Of a stretch of DNA of 64,000 nt, positions 19,892 to 32,089 are shown piece after piece. A program made the position numbers and the translations under genes. The notes under the pieces are model-generated. The model was not told the origin of the DNA. It searched no databases and saw only the letters and a program-made list of their open reading frames with translations. The stretch covers positions 1-64,000 of the forward strand of contig NW_005178895.1 of assembly GCF_000350225.1 (NCBI RefSeq), in the 5' to 3' direction. This DNA is from Chondrus crispus. Lineage: Eukaryota; Rhodophyta; Florideophyceae; Gigartinales; Gigartinaceae. How positions within the stretch are numbered: position 1 is the first letter of the stretch; each line of letters starts with the position of its first letter.

Positions 19892-21634
19892 TCAGGTCCG
19901 CCAGTCCGAGGTCCCGACCGCATACTGACAGGCAAACAGTACCTTCGTTCGCTTCTTAACTTCAGAAACATCATCGAAGGTACTCTTCCATTGTGCTCTA
20001 AGCCTCTCTTGCTCTACGAATGTGACCAGTCTCGTAATTCTCGCGTTCTCCAAATAAGCCAAAAGCGTTATCAACTTGAAAGTATCAGGTACACATGCTT
20101 CACTAAGTGCTCCGAGAAGATAATTTTGTCTGCATACTGCACGAAAGTAATTTTCGTGAGTAACCCCGTAGGTTCCAGCAGTAAAGTCGCAGCCCGCTAA
20201 CACATAGGCACAACTCATTATACTTGCGCAAATATTTGAACTGCGAAGGTTGTCAATGAGACCATCAATCTCTATTACTTTCTCACCAAGGACGTGTCGA
20301 AGTCCCTTCCCATACAAAGATTGCGCAAGAGCAAGAATCATGGTCACATCGGAGTCTTTGGACAATATGACACATCCGCAAGTCATTTGCTTTTCACATC
20401 CTGTCTGTCGTTGTTGATTCATCACATTGGTTTGAACCCAATTGTCCTCCTTGAGCATGGGTGAAACATGTTTAATAAAGCAAGCCACGAAGCGAGTTTC
20501 GGATTCTCCATGAGCGAATGATACGTCGGATATCTCAAACCCTCTTTGCTTCGACATATTTAAAACATGTGTTCTGGGTACCCGTAGCAATCGGTAATTG
20601 CTGGGAGTCTCTCGGTCAGTCGTAGGCGAATCAGACTCCCAGCCTATCTTTCTATGCAGGACGACCTCTCCGCTGCGTGTACCCTCACATTCGTCACTGC
20701 GCATAGCGACCTCAAGCACCAGTTCGTCTGGCTTCAACCCGATACAACTTCCTTTCAAACAGAAACAACCGCCGTACATGTATATGTCAACCTCAATATC
20801 ATTCTCATCAACAAGCTCGATTGCAGCCAGACCAGCACAAAACAAATGCAGGGAGCAGATGGTATCCCTGCTTCCTCTCGACCCAATTAGCGTACCACAG
20901 GGAACAGTGATTGAAAAGTGAAAGCCAATACTCCGCAAATCGTCCTCCTCGACAGTAATACGCTTGGACCCTACTTCTCTCGTGATATCCCGCCGGGTTT
21001 GTTCTCCATGCTTCTGAGGGATAGCAGTGACCGGATCGTCAATGTGTAGGTGTAGTTGTTTCATACCCTTACTCCTGGTCCCCACAAACCAAGGGCGAAG
21101 AAGGTGCTTAAGCTTAAGCAATGTCACAGCGAACAACGAGTTCCCCCTGCGCCCGTCTGTGCCTCTGCTCCAGATATGATTCATTAGGTCTACCATTACA
21201 GCCGCATATGGGGGCATGACGTAATCGTAATAGCAGTAAACACTTTTTCTTCTCGTTCCACTTTCCTTTCTGCAGTTCTTCTCGACATTTCGCACGATAT
21301 CGAAGTTCAGGGCTTCTATTATCTTACTTTTCTGAGCATGGCGCACACCAGAGTCATACGCTCTGTACGCATCTGCAAATGGGGACATCATATATCGTGC
21401 TGCATGCAATTCATTCCACCTCTTACGAGCATTATCCGCTCCTTCATTGTCACAACCGCCCATCGCCGCATGCCCCGCTATTGTTAGCGATGTCATCAAC
21501 CTGTGAATAATTTGCCTTCTGTCTGATAGGGCCTTTCTAGGATCGTTGGTGGGTAGCAGTGTTTTCTTTGGACGTTCTTTCCATTCAACTCCATCACAGA
21601 ACCAGCAATTGGAACTTGTCTCTGTTTCGTCCAT
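19892..21634 (-). pseudogene. Academ-like element: FEN/XPG-type nuclease domain
   Basis: This 580-codon open stretch contains an XPG/PIN-type signature: ILSKDSDVTMILALAQSLYG, with the paired acids of a metal site, then AYVLAGCDFTAGTYGV, the GCD-T-x-G-x-(Y/F)G block of FEN-like nucleases. These enzymes cut structured DNA. The first 20 residues include CWFCDG, and a Cys/His-containing part follows. It lies between the transposase core and the CXC tail, matching the domain order of Academ elements with XPG nucleases. It is a fragment, with neighbouring coding sequence in other frames on both sides. Confidence 0.7.
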
Positions 21635-21867
21635 TCCCCCTTGAACCGCTTCCCATTGAAATACGTTTGAATGTCAGCTTTTGAAAGAGAACCAAACACT
21701 TCAGGAAATATTGAAGACGCATGCAGTTCTGAGCTCTTCTTTCCGAACTCCTCAACATCCAGAATACGACTCTGGGTCTTCTCGTCCTTCAGGTCCTCAT
21801 GCTCATCCCCGAAGACGTTTCTCAGCTGATAAATTGACCTATGGTCAGACCCTAAAAACCCCTTCCT

Positions 21868-22782
21868 TCACATGAGCTCAACCAATGCTTTCACTGTGTT
21901 GTATTGCACTGCATTCCTGTCGTATCGAAGCAACGGCATGCGTTCTTCTTCACTCATTTCCTCCCCTCGAGGCCGTTCGTACGCACGAGTCGCCGCAGTA
22001 ACAATTCTAATGAGCGTCCTGGCCATTGAAACTGGTAGAATCCATCCTGCTGCTGTTTCCAGATAGGCAAGCATAATGACGTTCAGAGATTTGATCAGAC
22101 GAACACCAAACATTTCCTGCAATTCATCCAAGTGCACGTAAAGCCAACCCCTGTGGTCATACGGGGAGCCCATACCACCAGTGAATGATGGATCTCGAGC
22201 CACCATTGCGCCCGGTTTGTTAGTGAATAAATCTGCAAAGGCCACTTTTGGCATAATTGCACGAAAGAACCCATAGTATAGATACAGCTTCTGATATTTG
22301 ATGTGACTAGATGTGTGCAAGACGTTGTTCTGTCTTAACCAGAAGCTGTCCACGAGATCTGTATGGCCTGTCCGGGACAAAACGTGAAAGCCAACAGCAG
22401 GTAATAAGCATGTCATGAGTATAGTACGGACTATGTGCTTTCCATTTGGGCGTTGAGAGAAGAAGTCCTGCACATGCCTCCGAAAGAGTCTGCCCACATC
22501 AACTTTCAACTTGGACACCTTATCCGTCGTGGCACTAAGTAATTTGGAGGTACTTGCGCTAGTAGAATTGTTTGAACTATATGCTCTGCTCAAAGAATCA
22601 ATAGCGTCCCGAACATCGGGACATTCCACTTGGATGATATCTGAGACGTGTACCACCATGGCAGCGCAAATGTTGAAAAGCACAGCGCGATTATTGCTAG
22701 CATGACTATGTTTGAGGATGTTCTCAACTTGGCTCTTTGATAGCCCTGAACACGCTGCCATTTCCTCAAGTCCCAAAACCAT
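21868..22782 (-). pseudogene. Academ-like element: transposase core, C-terminal half
   Basis: This 304-codon piece overlaps the preceding core piece by 17 bases in a different frame, the mark of a single frameshift near 22770. It begins with a helix-turn-helix-like segment (LEEMAACSGLSKSQVENIL) and continues through WLRQNNVLHTSSHIKYQKLY and YVHLDELQEMFGVRLIKSLN, which read as the helical region after the second catalytic acid of large DDE transposases. I cannot place the third catalytic residue with confidence. The piece ends shortly before the nuclease part. Confidence 0.6.
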
Positions 22783-23965
22783 ACAGCATTTCCTTACATA
22801 AAGGGTAGAGGCTCTGCTTTTCTATATGGAAGAACCCTGGAAAGGGTATGAGCCACTGATGTACCTTCAACTCTCCATATGGACACTCTGCATTCCCATT
22901 CCTTTCTGCCTCGAAATAGGACTTGCGCCATAACTTGACAATCATTTTGAATGTGGGCTGGTCTCCACCACAAACGACGTAACGCGGTCGCTCTGGCTCT
23001 CCTGGTCGAATCAAGTCTTTGAGCATTGAGATTTTCGCATGTATTGTCAATGCATCTGCAGCGCTCATGCGACTTACATCGACTAGTATTGCTTCCTGAT
23101 CATACAGTGAGGGGTTTGAATTGTCTAGACCTCCGTGCTGCTGGAAACATGACAACAGCAACGTTCTGAAATTCACACCCTTGAGCTTGTATTCCTTCGC
23201 ATTTCTTCCACACCGGTATGTGCCGACGCTCGCCGACTCTCCAAGAAGAACTGCTCTGTTTTCGTCAGAAACGCCGAAAACCACATTGAAAAATTCGTCA
23301 AGGATAGTCTTATCATCATCCGAATAAAAAGAGGACGCGAACTCCGCACGTGACTTGAGCACAGTATTAGGATCTAGCCATGCGTCTAATGCAGCCGGGT
23401 CCCGAGAGGTGCCTGCTGGCGTGTCTTGGGATACTCGACTCCTCTTTCTGCTCTGAACAACCCCTTGTGTTACCGTCCCGCCTACCATAGGTAATGTTTT
23501 CCCAGACGCTTTTACGCTATGCAAAGGGTGAATATCGAAGTTGTCCATTTGAACAGTAACCACCCTGTGCTCGAGCTTCACGTTTTCGAAAGCCCTCTCG
23601 CATGACTGTTCTCTCTCCGCTACAAGTCTCTTTCTCAATTTTTCTGTACTGTCGTATGACGTCACAATTCCGAGAGCATAGAGGACACTTGTCCACGAGG
23701 CAGACGTTTCTAGGATACCAGCAATAGATAAAGTCATCTGTAGTGGGCCAATAGCCAGCCTGGACCTTGAAAACGCAATTTGCTCAATGAGCTTCAGAGC
23801 TCGAAGACACAGCAGGAAGTCGCATCGGGGAATACATTGTAGATATTCACTGTGGTGTAGAGAACGGTGAGCAAAATTGTCCAAGTCAGAAATTGGCAAC
23901 TGCTCCCTATCGTTGCAGACAGGGAAGAGCTCTGAAATATTCTTTCCAGATTCAGAAGCAGCCAC
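22766..23965 (-). pseudogene. Academ-like element: transposase core, N-terminal half
   Basis: This 399-codon piece carries the recognisable signatures of the core: VTVQMDNFDIHPLH with an early Asp, then YVVCGGDQPTFKMI with the GDQ motif, and WLIPFPGFFHIEKQSLYPL with the PG-(D/F)-(F/W)-H block. These are the first two catalytic-acid regions in large eukaryotic DDE transposases with CXC domains. The frame breaks at its end and the protein continues in the next frame at 22782. Confidence 0.65.
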
Positions 23966-24000
23966 TTTCTAGGACGATAATTGCTTATTCGAAGCCATGT

Positions 24001-25598
24001 CTAGAACAACCGAAGCCCACAACTGTTTTGGAATTGCCGTAATTTCATCCGAGAGTAGCCACTTTCCAGTACATAAATATCCTTGTTGTCTACAAACCGT
24101 CTGCATATTTCATTAAACTTCGTCCCCCTGTCCTTTGGGAAAAGAGAAACATCATCGCCGGAAGATAGAGGTATGAAACTCTGCACCGTGTCTGGGAGAG
24201 CCGCATCTAGTGCATAACATCGCAGTTTTCATGAAAGAGAATATAAATGAACGTTCTTAGCAGATAGAACTGATCCCAAACGAGACTCAATAGTCTTGTT
24301 GCATACGTTCCTACTACCACTTCCGTTTTGTTCAACAAGATTTAAACGTGACTTAAACACCTCACGGACTGGGAGGAAGCGGGAACGAGGAACATTCGGG
24401 AAAGGTGCAACAACCTTCTTTCTCAGTCGCTGGGCTTCTTGCGAGGTGGCCTCATTCTCGGAAATGAAAACGGATTGCGTGTTAGAAACACACAACGCAA
24501 TCAAAACGCAGTCAGCTAGACATCTGTCAACGACGTCCAGAAGGTAAGTAGAATCAACTGCTGGCCTTGTTCCCAGAGCTCCTTTGCTCACAATGTATCT
24601 ACATGCACCACAAGCGTATCTTCCACAAACCTGCTCACCAGTCAGTAACCCCATAGAAAGCACCGAAACAGACCCATGGAATTCATAGAATGATTCTGTT
24701 TCTTGCAGTGTGTGCCTCCCATACATCGGCAAAGGTCGCAAATCAGAACTTGTTCCACTACAACCCTTATGGAAAAATACACAGAATCCGTGCTTGTTAC
24801 CACTGCGAGAGGGCTCAAACTGTGATGCAATCTTCATGGCATGTCTTGTATGATGGTAATGTATGTGGCAGCATCTTTTCTGCGCGATACTCGCAAGAAG
24901 GAAACGCGCGTCACTCATGCCAATTTTCGACCTTCTAGAAAGCTCAAGACAAAAAAACCTCTTGCGCTGGACGAATATAAACGAGCAAAGTTAGCAATTG
25001 AAGATTCTTGTACAAACGAAACTTGCTCTCAGTTTTCTCAGATCCTTCCCAACATGCACGTCCCAGCCTTTCACAAATGTAACAAACATGTATATGTCGA
25101 GAGGAGTTAGGGGTTGCACGTGCTTTACACGCCTTTAAGGCAGACGCAGACTTTTTCTTGTGCCTCTGGGCATCGCAAATTACAGGCCACCCGATCGTAG
25201 CTGAACGACAATTAGCGCAAAGGCGGATCTTTCCTGCTGTTCTTCCTTTGAAGGGATTAGATAGAGGTGAGGTATCAATCTCGGTTCTCTTCAGTAGATC
25301 TTTATCATTCAGAATGACAATGGTAGTTGGCCTTTTCTGTTGTTTTCGCCACAAGCCTCACAGGCGCCCTCCTTTGAGACGTTCGAAGTGTCCGAACTGA
25401 CATCCTTACTGCTATTCTGCATTGCCACAAATGCGTCCGGCTCTCTTGATTACTGAGGTCCGTGGACATATGCGTAATACATCTGCGAATACAGACACCC
25501 TTGTTTGCACACCGACGGATGTGGGTGAGAGCAGAATTGACGTGTTGAAGTGCGTCTGTTTTACTTAAAAGGCGCCAAACCTGGACGGAGAACGTCAA
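24001..25598 (-). pseudogene. Academ-like element: cysteine-rich N-terminal region
   Basis: Three broken frames (25305-25598, 24944-25354 and 24229-24918, plus a remnant at 24001-24186) encode a Cys-rich region. Visible motifs include CEACGE near 25365, RLCANCRSATIGWPVICDAQ, KACKAR and HVCYICERLGRACWEG. This spacing of Cys pairs is consistent with the Cys8 zinc finger reported for Academ proteins. A second segment holds GRYACGACRYIVSKG. Several stops and frameshifts separate the pieces. Functional detail beyond zinc binding is not visible. Confidence 0.55.
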
Positions 25599-26171
25599 AT
25601 TGCGATGTTTTCGGAAAGGCGGGAAATCTCAGAACATGTACTTGTGATAATCTCGATTTCCGAATTTTTACTAAGCTAACGGACTGCCGATAAACCAGCT
25701 AGCGCCGCACGCCGGCTCCACCGGTAGGCGTGGAACTCCTCACCTTCCAGTACATGCTTTTTGTCAGGGGCAGCAGCCTTTTCTGCCACTGCAGAAGCCT
25801 TTAGTTCGCGCTGTAGAAGTTTAGCCGCATCTGATTTCATCTTCCCCCTCGCCAAGTACAGAGCCCTTTCTGATGTTAAAACTGTCGAATCCGAGTTCTG
25901 TAAGCCAAAGCCACACTAATAACGGCGGCAGTGAGATACGTGAGATACGTGAGCTCCGAGGTTCAGAGAGCGCAGTGAGTGCGCCTGCATACATGCGCAC
26001 CGGCAGTGAATTCGCGGTAGCAACTGAGGCCACAAATAGGGACACTGAGGTCCCATTCTAATAAAGAAAGGCAGCGAGGCCATCGTTACTTTTATGGTAG
26101 CATCGCGCAAGAAAAAGCACCGCTATAGTCCCTTTAACGCTCTATCCTTGGTGCTGCTCTCGTATTCCACC
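25599..26171. other. No gene; probable Academ end and Copia-3 leader
   Basis: I see no gene here. The direct repeat GTGAGATACGTGAGATACGTGAG lies near 25930-25955. The region should contain the right end of the Academ-like element and the 5' LTR and primer site of Copia-3. A TGGTAGCATCGCG near 26095 loosely resembles an initiator-Met tRNA primer site (TGGTATCAGAGC). That match is too weak to fix an LTR border. Confidence 0.35.
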
Positions 26172-27417
26172 ATGTCAGAACGTGAGAATGAATCCAGTGG
26201 TAAATTCCCTCGTCTGGAGAAGTCCGACGACTGTATTCTCAGGAAACGTCGCGTATACACCTACATCCGTCGCTATGACGCCGAGGTCATTGGCTTTGAG
26301 TTAGAACCTTCGAATAACAGTCCATCTGTCCGCAAGAAGTGGTTTGAACTGACCATTCGCGCTAAGATCATCATTGTTCTTTCTCTTGGTGACTCTCCGT
26401 TGGCGAAAGTCCGTCATCTCATTGATGCTGATAGTATCTCATCTAAACAGCTTTGGAATGAGCTTGAAACGATTTATACTGCCTCAAATGCTCAAGCAAT
26501 TCTTAATCTCCGTCAGTACATGGACGACCTTCGTTATAAGGAAGGAACCAGTTGGGATGATCTCGTCAATATGTTTACCGAACTTCTCAACAAATTGGCA
26601 ACTTACGACGAAGAGCTTACCGAAAAGGATAAGGCCTCGAAGCTCTTGTGTACAATTTTCGAGTCCTTCAGTGGCTTCGCCATGATTGCTCAAGTGCAAG
26701 AGTTGCAATTCGAAAGGCTAATACAAGCCATGTATGCTGAAATTTCCCGACGTCAAAGCGTAAAACTTCCAACCTAAATCGAACTCCCAACGCTTCTATA
26801 GCTGAGATGGGTTCACAATTTAATGGACGTTCCACTCGTGGCGGACGCATTTCCAAACATAGGAGCCAGGGCAACGACGCCTGTTATGTTTGTGGGAAAA
26901 ATGGACACTACGCCGTTGACTGTTGGCACAGAGCGAATCGTGGCGGCCATCTAGGCTGCGGACGTGGGGGATTTCGTGGCAGAAGAGGCCGCGGTAGAGG
27001 TCGCGGTCGCGGGTACCGCCAGTACGGACACCCGTACGGTACACAACGTCTCGGCCCTGGACCAGCACCTCAATACCCGAAGGGTCTGGGATATGGAAAT
27101 AATTGGGACAACGAGTCTGGAAACCAAGGCTTCGGAACAAAACAACAACAGCCGCAAGCTAACCGGCAGCAAGTTGGCTTCCCTCCTCGGCGTCCACGTA
27201 GTTCCAATCACAGTAACTCATACCAGGGTTTCATGGCTAGAATTAAGTTTCGAAGTTCTATCGCGTCAGTGAGTATCAAAAGGTCAGATGAAGCTCTTAT
27301 CGATTCTGGTGCTACGCATAATTTCTTTAATTCGAAGAAATTCTTTTACAGTTACGAAGAGTTCGACGAAGAAGTTCGGTCTGCTTCTGGTACCTCTCGA
27401 TGTAGTGCAATAGGCAC

Positions 27418-28457
27418 CTGAAAAGGGGGGTCAAAAGAAGGGAAAATATTTGGATATGAAAAGTAGTCCGGGTTGGGGGACACACGTGTGAATAATTGCA
27501 CAGTTTTAATTTTTAATTATTTTATTTTATTTAGTTTAATTAGTTGGCATTAATTTTGCTGACACTAGATTAGATCTAGGAGCTAGCGCCGCGAGCTACT
27601 GTAGTGGCTCCGGCGGGGCGATATATACCTTAGCCCTCTGAACACCAAGTCAGTAATGGTAACCCGCGTTGCCGGAGTTAGATCTCGCCTTCGTCGAAGA
27701 CCGCTTCCGTTCACGCGACGCGCTTCACTTCTACGTTGCTAACGACATCCTCTATTGCTCGAGGTCCCCTTTTCCTTATCCTTTTACCTTTTTTATCTCT
27801 AATTCTTATCCTTTTCTATCTCTACATCTATTTTTCCCTTAATTCTGTTGGTTCCATTGGAGCCGGTTGGGAACGATCCGGTGTAGGTGTTTTAGCCATC
27901 GGGCAACACGTTGCGTAGCGCTGTTACTGTTTCAAGTTCCGTTGGAAGGCTGTTGTAACGACGCCTCCGTCGAAGGTCTTACTGTATAAGACAGAGTTGG
28001 TACCACAAACCGCGATCGCGATCGCGCTGGTGAGGGTGTTTTTAGCCATCGGGCAACACGTCGGTAGTAGCGTTGCTACACGGTTACGATCCCGTCGGGT
28101 AGTGCTGAACAAACCCCCGTCGAAGACCTTGAGTTCCACACAAGGTGCTGAAGACGCTCGTCGAGCATTGGCCTTACAACCCAGCGAACCGCGGTTACAT
28201 CCTCGTAGACAAGCCCAACCCGCACTCGCCGAGCGCTCAAGTCTTCACAAGTCTCTACCACCATTATCCTCCCGAGCCGGGCATCTTTGCTTAACCCCCC
28301 CCCCCCCCCCGTCGGAGTCGAGCTACCGTGGGCCGCAAGCCCACACAAGGGGAAAGGGAGTCTCGAACGGTCCGTAGCGCGTGCCATCGGTAGTGGTTGT
28401 TGCTGTTGTTGTTTTTCTTCTTTTTGTTTGACCGTCGGACTGTGTTCGCGGCCTGCC
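27418..28457. mobile_element. 1.04-kb LTR-like insertion in Copia-3
   Basis: An insertion of about 1040 bp is flanked by AGGCAC at 27412-27417 and 28458-28463, a 5- or 6-bp target duplication. The host Copia sequence stops at one edge and resumes at the other. It begins CTGAAAAGGGGGG and ends GCGGCCTGCC(A), close to the TG...CA ends of an LTR. It has no gene, but shows an AT-rich block near 27505-27560, a TATA-like GATATATACC near 27619 and a C14-16 run near 28293. A solo LTR is the simplest reading. A small non-autonomous element is the alternative. No terminal inverted repeat is visible. Confidence 0.6.
27885..28140. repeat. Internal ~150-bp tandem duplication within the LTR-like insertion
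   Basis: The block TTTAGCCATCGGGCAACACG occurs at about 27891 and again at about 28041. It is followed in both by GTAG-CG-TG-TAC and then, about 80 bases later, by CCGTCGAAG-(G/C)-CTT. The two units are about 150 bp and clearly diverged. Confidence 0.65.
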
Positions 28458-28711
28458 AGGCACATTGCACTACATTCGAATTGTTGGTGTTGGTCAAATA
28501 TTTCTGCCCCTTGATGGAGGTATATTCATTGAGGGCTATCATGTCCCGAATTATGCTGAAGGCATCTTGTCGGGCCATTGCCTTTCGACATCATTCGAAA
28601 TAGTCTTCAAGACTTACGGAAGCACGAGTACGAGTTCTTGCCGAATTTACAGGAAGAACCCTGAATTGAAAGCGTTTGAGACGGAGACGCAAGGGGGATT
28701 GTACAAGATGG

Positions 28712-29348
28712 TGTAGTACAATTCCGTACCACAACCCCCCGGCGAGATGATAACCGCGCGGGAGGGCGGGTGCTACTGTAGCGAGCAGGCGTACACGCGC
28801 CCGCCGCCATGTGCAGTAGTGCCCCAAGGGTCCGACGTGGGACAGTCGGTAACAGCGGGCGTGGCCACGGGTAACACGTGGCACAACCGTTAGCCGGGAC
28901 CGTGGCCGCGGGCACACTTGTATAATCCGTACGGTGGCTAACTAGTAATTAGCAGTTAATGGCACAAATTAGCCAATTTAGCACAGTAGCTGGTATACAG
29001 TAAGTAACAGCTACTGTGGCGGGACAGGTGTCCTGGCGTCCCACTGAGGGGTTAAGACCGGGGGCACCTGCCCCGTTCCAGCAAACAGGAGGCAGACTCG
29101 CCTCCCTTCCCTTTACGGCTAATTGCTATCCCGTTCCGGTTTCCCTTTTAGTCTCAGGCTTCTAACACGTGACCGGCCGTCCGGATCTAACACCACCGAC
29201 CGGCTGCACGTCACTGGCCACGTGAGCCTTCCCTCTTTTCGAATCCTTCCGTACTGTTTGCGTTCGCGCGTGGGTTACCCAGCGGCGCGCGCTCCCTTAC
29301 CTCTAACCCCCTCTTTACCGAGTGGTCGGGACGAAGGTAGTTATACCA
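28712..29348 (+). repeat. 5' LTR of the Gypsy element
   Basis: 637 bp, start TGTAGTACAATTCCG, end TTATACCA. It aligns along its length with 40953-41540; shared blocks include CAGGACAGGTGTCCTG-like and GGCAGACTCGCCTCCCTTCC. A diverged relative in reverse orientation is the solo LTR at 47982-48602. Confidence 0.9.
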
Positions 29349-29464
29349 CATTTTGGTACTCTTGTGGAGGGTATACCTACAGAGGTTGAGCCCGCACTGG
29401 ATTACCAGCGCGAGCAATTACCGATCGGATTGAAAGAGGTCGAAAATCACCGCGTCGATCGCCA

Positions 29465-31268
29465 GTGATCATCGACGATGAACTGTGCGGATTCCGCCGG
29501 AGAAGATACCGCCTCCGGGCGAGCAAGTACCCGCAGTGGCAGAGCGCACAGTGCCCCCGGATCGACAATCCGGAAGCCCTGCTACGCCCGCCGTCTACCA
29601 GGGGCCAAAAGACCCCTTCCGTTTCGGACACCACCGCCGGGCTACCGGCTGGTGGGGGGAACCGCGTACAAGTACTGTATGACGCGTTACTCCAGCGACT
29701 ACAAACCTGGATGGAGGATTTCCTCGCTGAAGAACCACCTCAGGTCGTCCAGGTTGGCCTCGACCGAACGGCACCAAGATTGGTGGCGGAGCATGCGGAC
29801 ACCGCGCTCCGCGCCCTGCTGGACGAGAAGATCGCCCCCTCGTACGCGACGAGGTGGTGGCAGCGCTCGCCGCGGAGGAGGACGAATCTCCGACCGCATT
29901 GGCTCTAAAGGGAGCTATTAGCTCCGCCGTGGCCATCCGTCTGGCCACGACAATTACCGAAACGGGAGGCGCGGTACCGCCGCCGGCGCCGCGCCGTGAA
30001 ACCGTTCCGGGCTCAAGCTTTAATATCGCTGATCCGATCGACGCCGTACCCGGGATTGATAGGATGGACCCTCACCCGGAGGGCAGAGCCATCTATCTCC
30101 CAACCGTTCACAGTGCTACAGGGAGGACCACAGAAAATATCCTCCCCATACTCGCCGGTACGGGCGACCCCCGCGGGACAGACAACCGCTTGGGGCTCCC
30201 CGAGACAGAAAATCGGGACCCGTACCGGTTGAGCAGAAGACGTGCACCCGGCACGCACAGGACCGAAGCGGAATACACCCAGTATTCCGACGCAGAAGAC
30301 CCCCGTCACAAGACGGATGAAGACCGCGAGAAACGCCCCTGGCGATACCGCGATATCCGCGAGGCACGCCACGGGCGATACCGCGATGCCGGAGGGGGAG
30401 GATACCCCTCCGATGATGACCCATCCGGTTCGGAAGACTCTCGCAGGCGGGGCCACAGGGCACGCCGCGATAGAAGCCGAGACCGGCACCGGCACGACCC
30501 GTCCGACTCGGACGACTACCACACCGAGTTGGAGGAGGAGCGTCGTCGCTCGAGCAGACACCGCCGGACTGCCCCGAAGAGCGACGAGCGACGGCCCACG
30601 GTAATCAGGCCCCTCAATGATCTGTTTACCTAGGCCGTCAACTACAAGACCTACCGCCTGGAACGGCGTAGCTCGCGCTACGACTCCACAGTAGCGCGGC
30701 ACATTAACCGTTACCGGAAAAACTGGACGTGCAGATGAGGTCCCACACGTTCAGCGGTCAAGATCCGATTGCGGTATTGGGATTCCTCGCACGCCTCAAG
30801 ATGGCGTGCGACCACAACGGGATTACCGAAGGAGCCGCCGTGTGGTGCTTCCAATTCTACCTGACCGGGCAGGCTCACGCCTTACTCCAGTCCCGTCCCA
30901 ATGGAAACACCATGGCGGTTGACGTGGAGCGGCGCCAGCTGCTCCGGACATACCTACAGGTGGTTAACTTTCTGTTGTGCACCTATGCTACCGACGAGGT
31001 AATTTCCGAAGCGATTGGGGACGTGACCTCCTTCCGTCAGAGTTCAAACATGACTGAGGAGGTCTACAGTAACCACCTCTGGAACAAGGCACTCCGCTGC
31101 GGTACGGTATTCTCCGACAGTCGGTTGAAGTCCCTGTTCGTCGAGGGGTTACTGCCCGCCACGTGCGCGCAGGTTCGTAATTACCTCGCCACGGATCGGG
31201 ATGTGGACTACCAATCCGTCGCTCGCTATGCGCAAGCGATCGGGGAAACCAATCGGGCTTCCCGTTGA
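29465..31268 (+). other. Gypsy gag region (fossil, broken)
   Basis: The first part encodes acidic and Arg-rich sequence, with an RDRSRDRHRHD-type repeat near 30465-30500. The second part (about 30730-31268) is a recognisable retrotransposon gag capsid domain: FSGQDPIAVLGFLARLKMAC, then AVWCFQFYLTGQAHALL and FRQSSNMTEEVYSNHLWNKA. Downstream, near 31605-31660, is a knuckle-like Cys/His cluster. Gag forms the particle that packages the RNA. The region is broken in a few places. Confidence 0.75.
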
Positions 31269-32089
31269 TAGGGGATGTCAGCCATGGCGCACCGAGAGCC
31301 GTCCGGAGCGGCTAGAAGATTTGACCGCACCGCAAGGACGAGGCCCGTGCTGTCGGTCGAGTCGGCATCCGACATCCCGACGGCCGGGGGATTGGCTGAA
31401 GAAGCCATCCTGGCCGTGACGGACCAAACCGCCACGCCGACCTCGATGAGCTCGCCACCGACGAGTTATTATCCGTCGCCGGCAGCCTCGACGGCGGGCG
31501 CCCCGGTTCCGCCCGCCAACCCTGGCGACGTGCGCACAGGACCGTACGGGAGGCAAGGGCAGGATCCGCACGTCCGGTTCTCCGGCGGGAGATTTCCCGT
31601 ACCGCCACCGTGCCGGTTCTGCCTTGACACCACGCACTGACAAGAGGAGTGCCCCATCGTGGCCAATGCGAGCCTGCGGGCCAAGCTTCTGGAGGCATGA
31701 GAGGCCAACTACCAGAAGCTACGCATCCGGCAAGGCCTCCTCCCGGGATCCCCGTTCAACCGCCAGAGGGCGTCCGCTTGGCGAAACCCGCGTCAGACGG
31801 CCCCCGCGGGCGTCAACCTGGTCGAGGAACCGCACCCCGACCATGCCGAAGACCACGTGGCGCAAGACGCGGATGAAACCCGCGAGGACTTGCTCCTGAC
31901 GGGGGAAGCCGGGGAGGACGCGTCGAAGCGACAACGTCTCTCATTGTGCCCAGCCTCAGAAGCTTAGGCACTCCCGATCCGGCTGCGCCAGTGGAAGCGC
32001 AGCCGGATAACCGAACGGAAGTCTAGGCCACCTGCTTCTTCAAGAAGCAGAATTGCAAGATCTCCGCGACGGTTGGCCAGAAGCAGGCG

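Larger units (their letters stand above)
19395..25598 (-). mobile_element. Academ-like DNA transposon, decayed
   Basis: Several minus-strand coding pieces, read from 25.6 kb down to 19.4 kb, follow the order of an Academ-superfamily protein: a cysteine-rich N-terminal zinc region, a DDE-type transposase core with the GDQ and PGFFHI signatures, a FEN/XPG-type nuclease, and a CXC cysteine motif at the end. Academ elements are described as encoding a transposase together with an XPG nuclease and a Cys zinc finger. The pieces are in different frames with several breaks, so the copy is dead. Borders are those of recognisable coding sequence; terminal repeats and target duplications were not found. 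Confidence 0.7.
26172..28711 (+). mobile_element. Copia-3 fragment, interrupted and truncated
   Basis: This is a Ty1/Copia fossil. The gag part is at about 26172-26780 and shows the UBN2-type helical capsid pattern (LWNELETIYTASNAQAILNL). A zinc knuckle (CYVCGKNGHYAVDC) lies near 26880, then a basic RGRGRGR stretch and an aspartic-protease motif (LIDSGATHNFF) near 27300. A 1.04-kb insertion sits at 27418-28457. Copia-like sequence resumes on its far side and runs to 28711, where the Gypsy LTR begins. No integrase or reverse transcriptase of this copy is present in the window, so it is truncated. It is broken, with a few breaks besides the insertions. LTRs were not identified. Confidence 0.8.

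Noticed and set aside
18559-26000. Terminal inverted repeats for the Academ-like element
   Set aside because: I compared candidate end segments on both sides and found no convincing match; borders given are coding borders only.
26090-26110. Initiator-Met tRNA primer site of Copia-3
   Set aside because: TGGTAGCATCGCG matches TGGTATCAGAGC only loosely and no LTR end can be set beside it.
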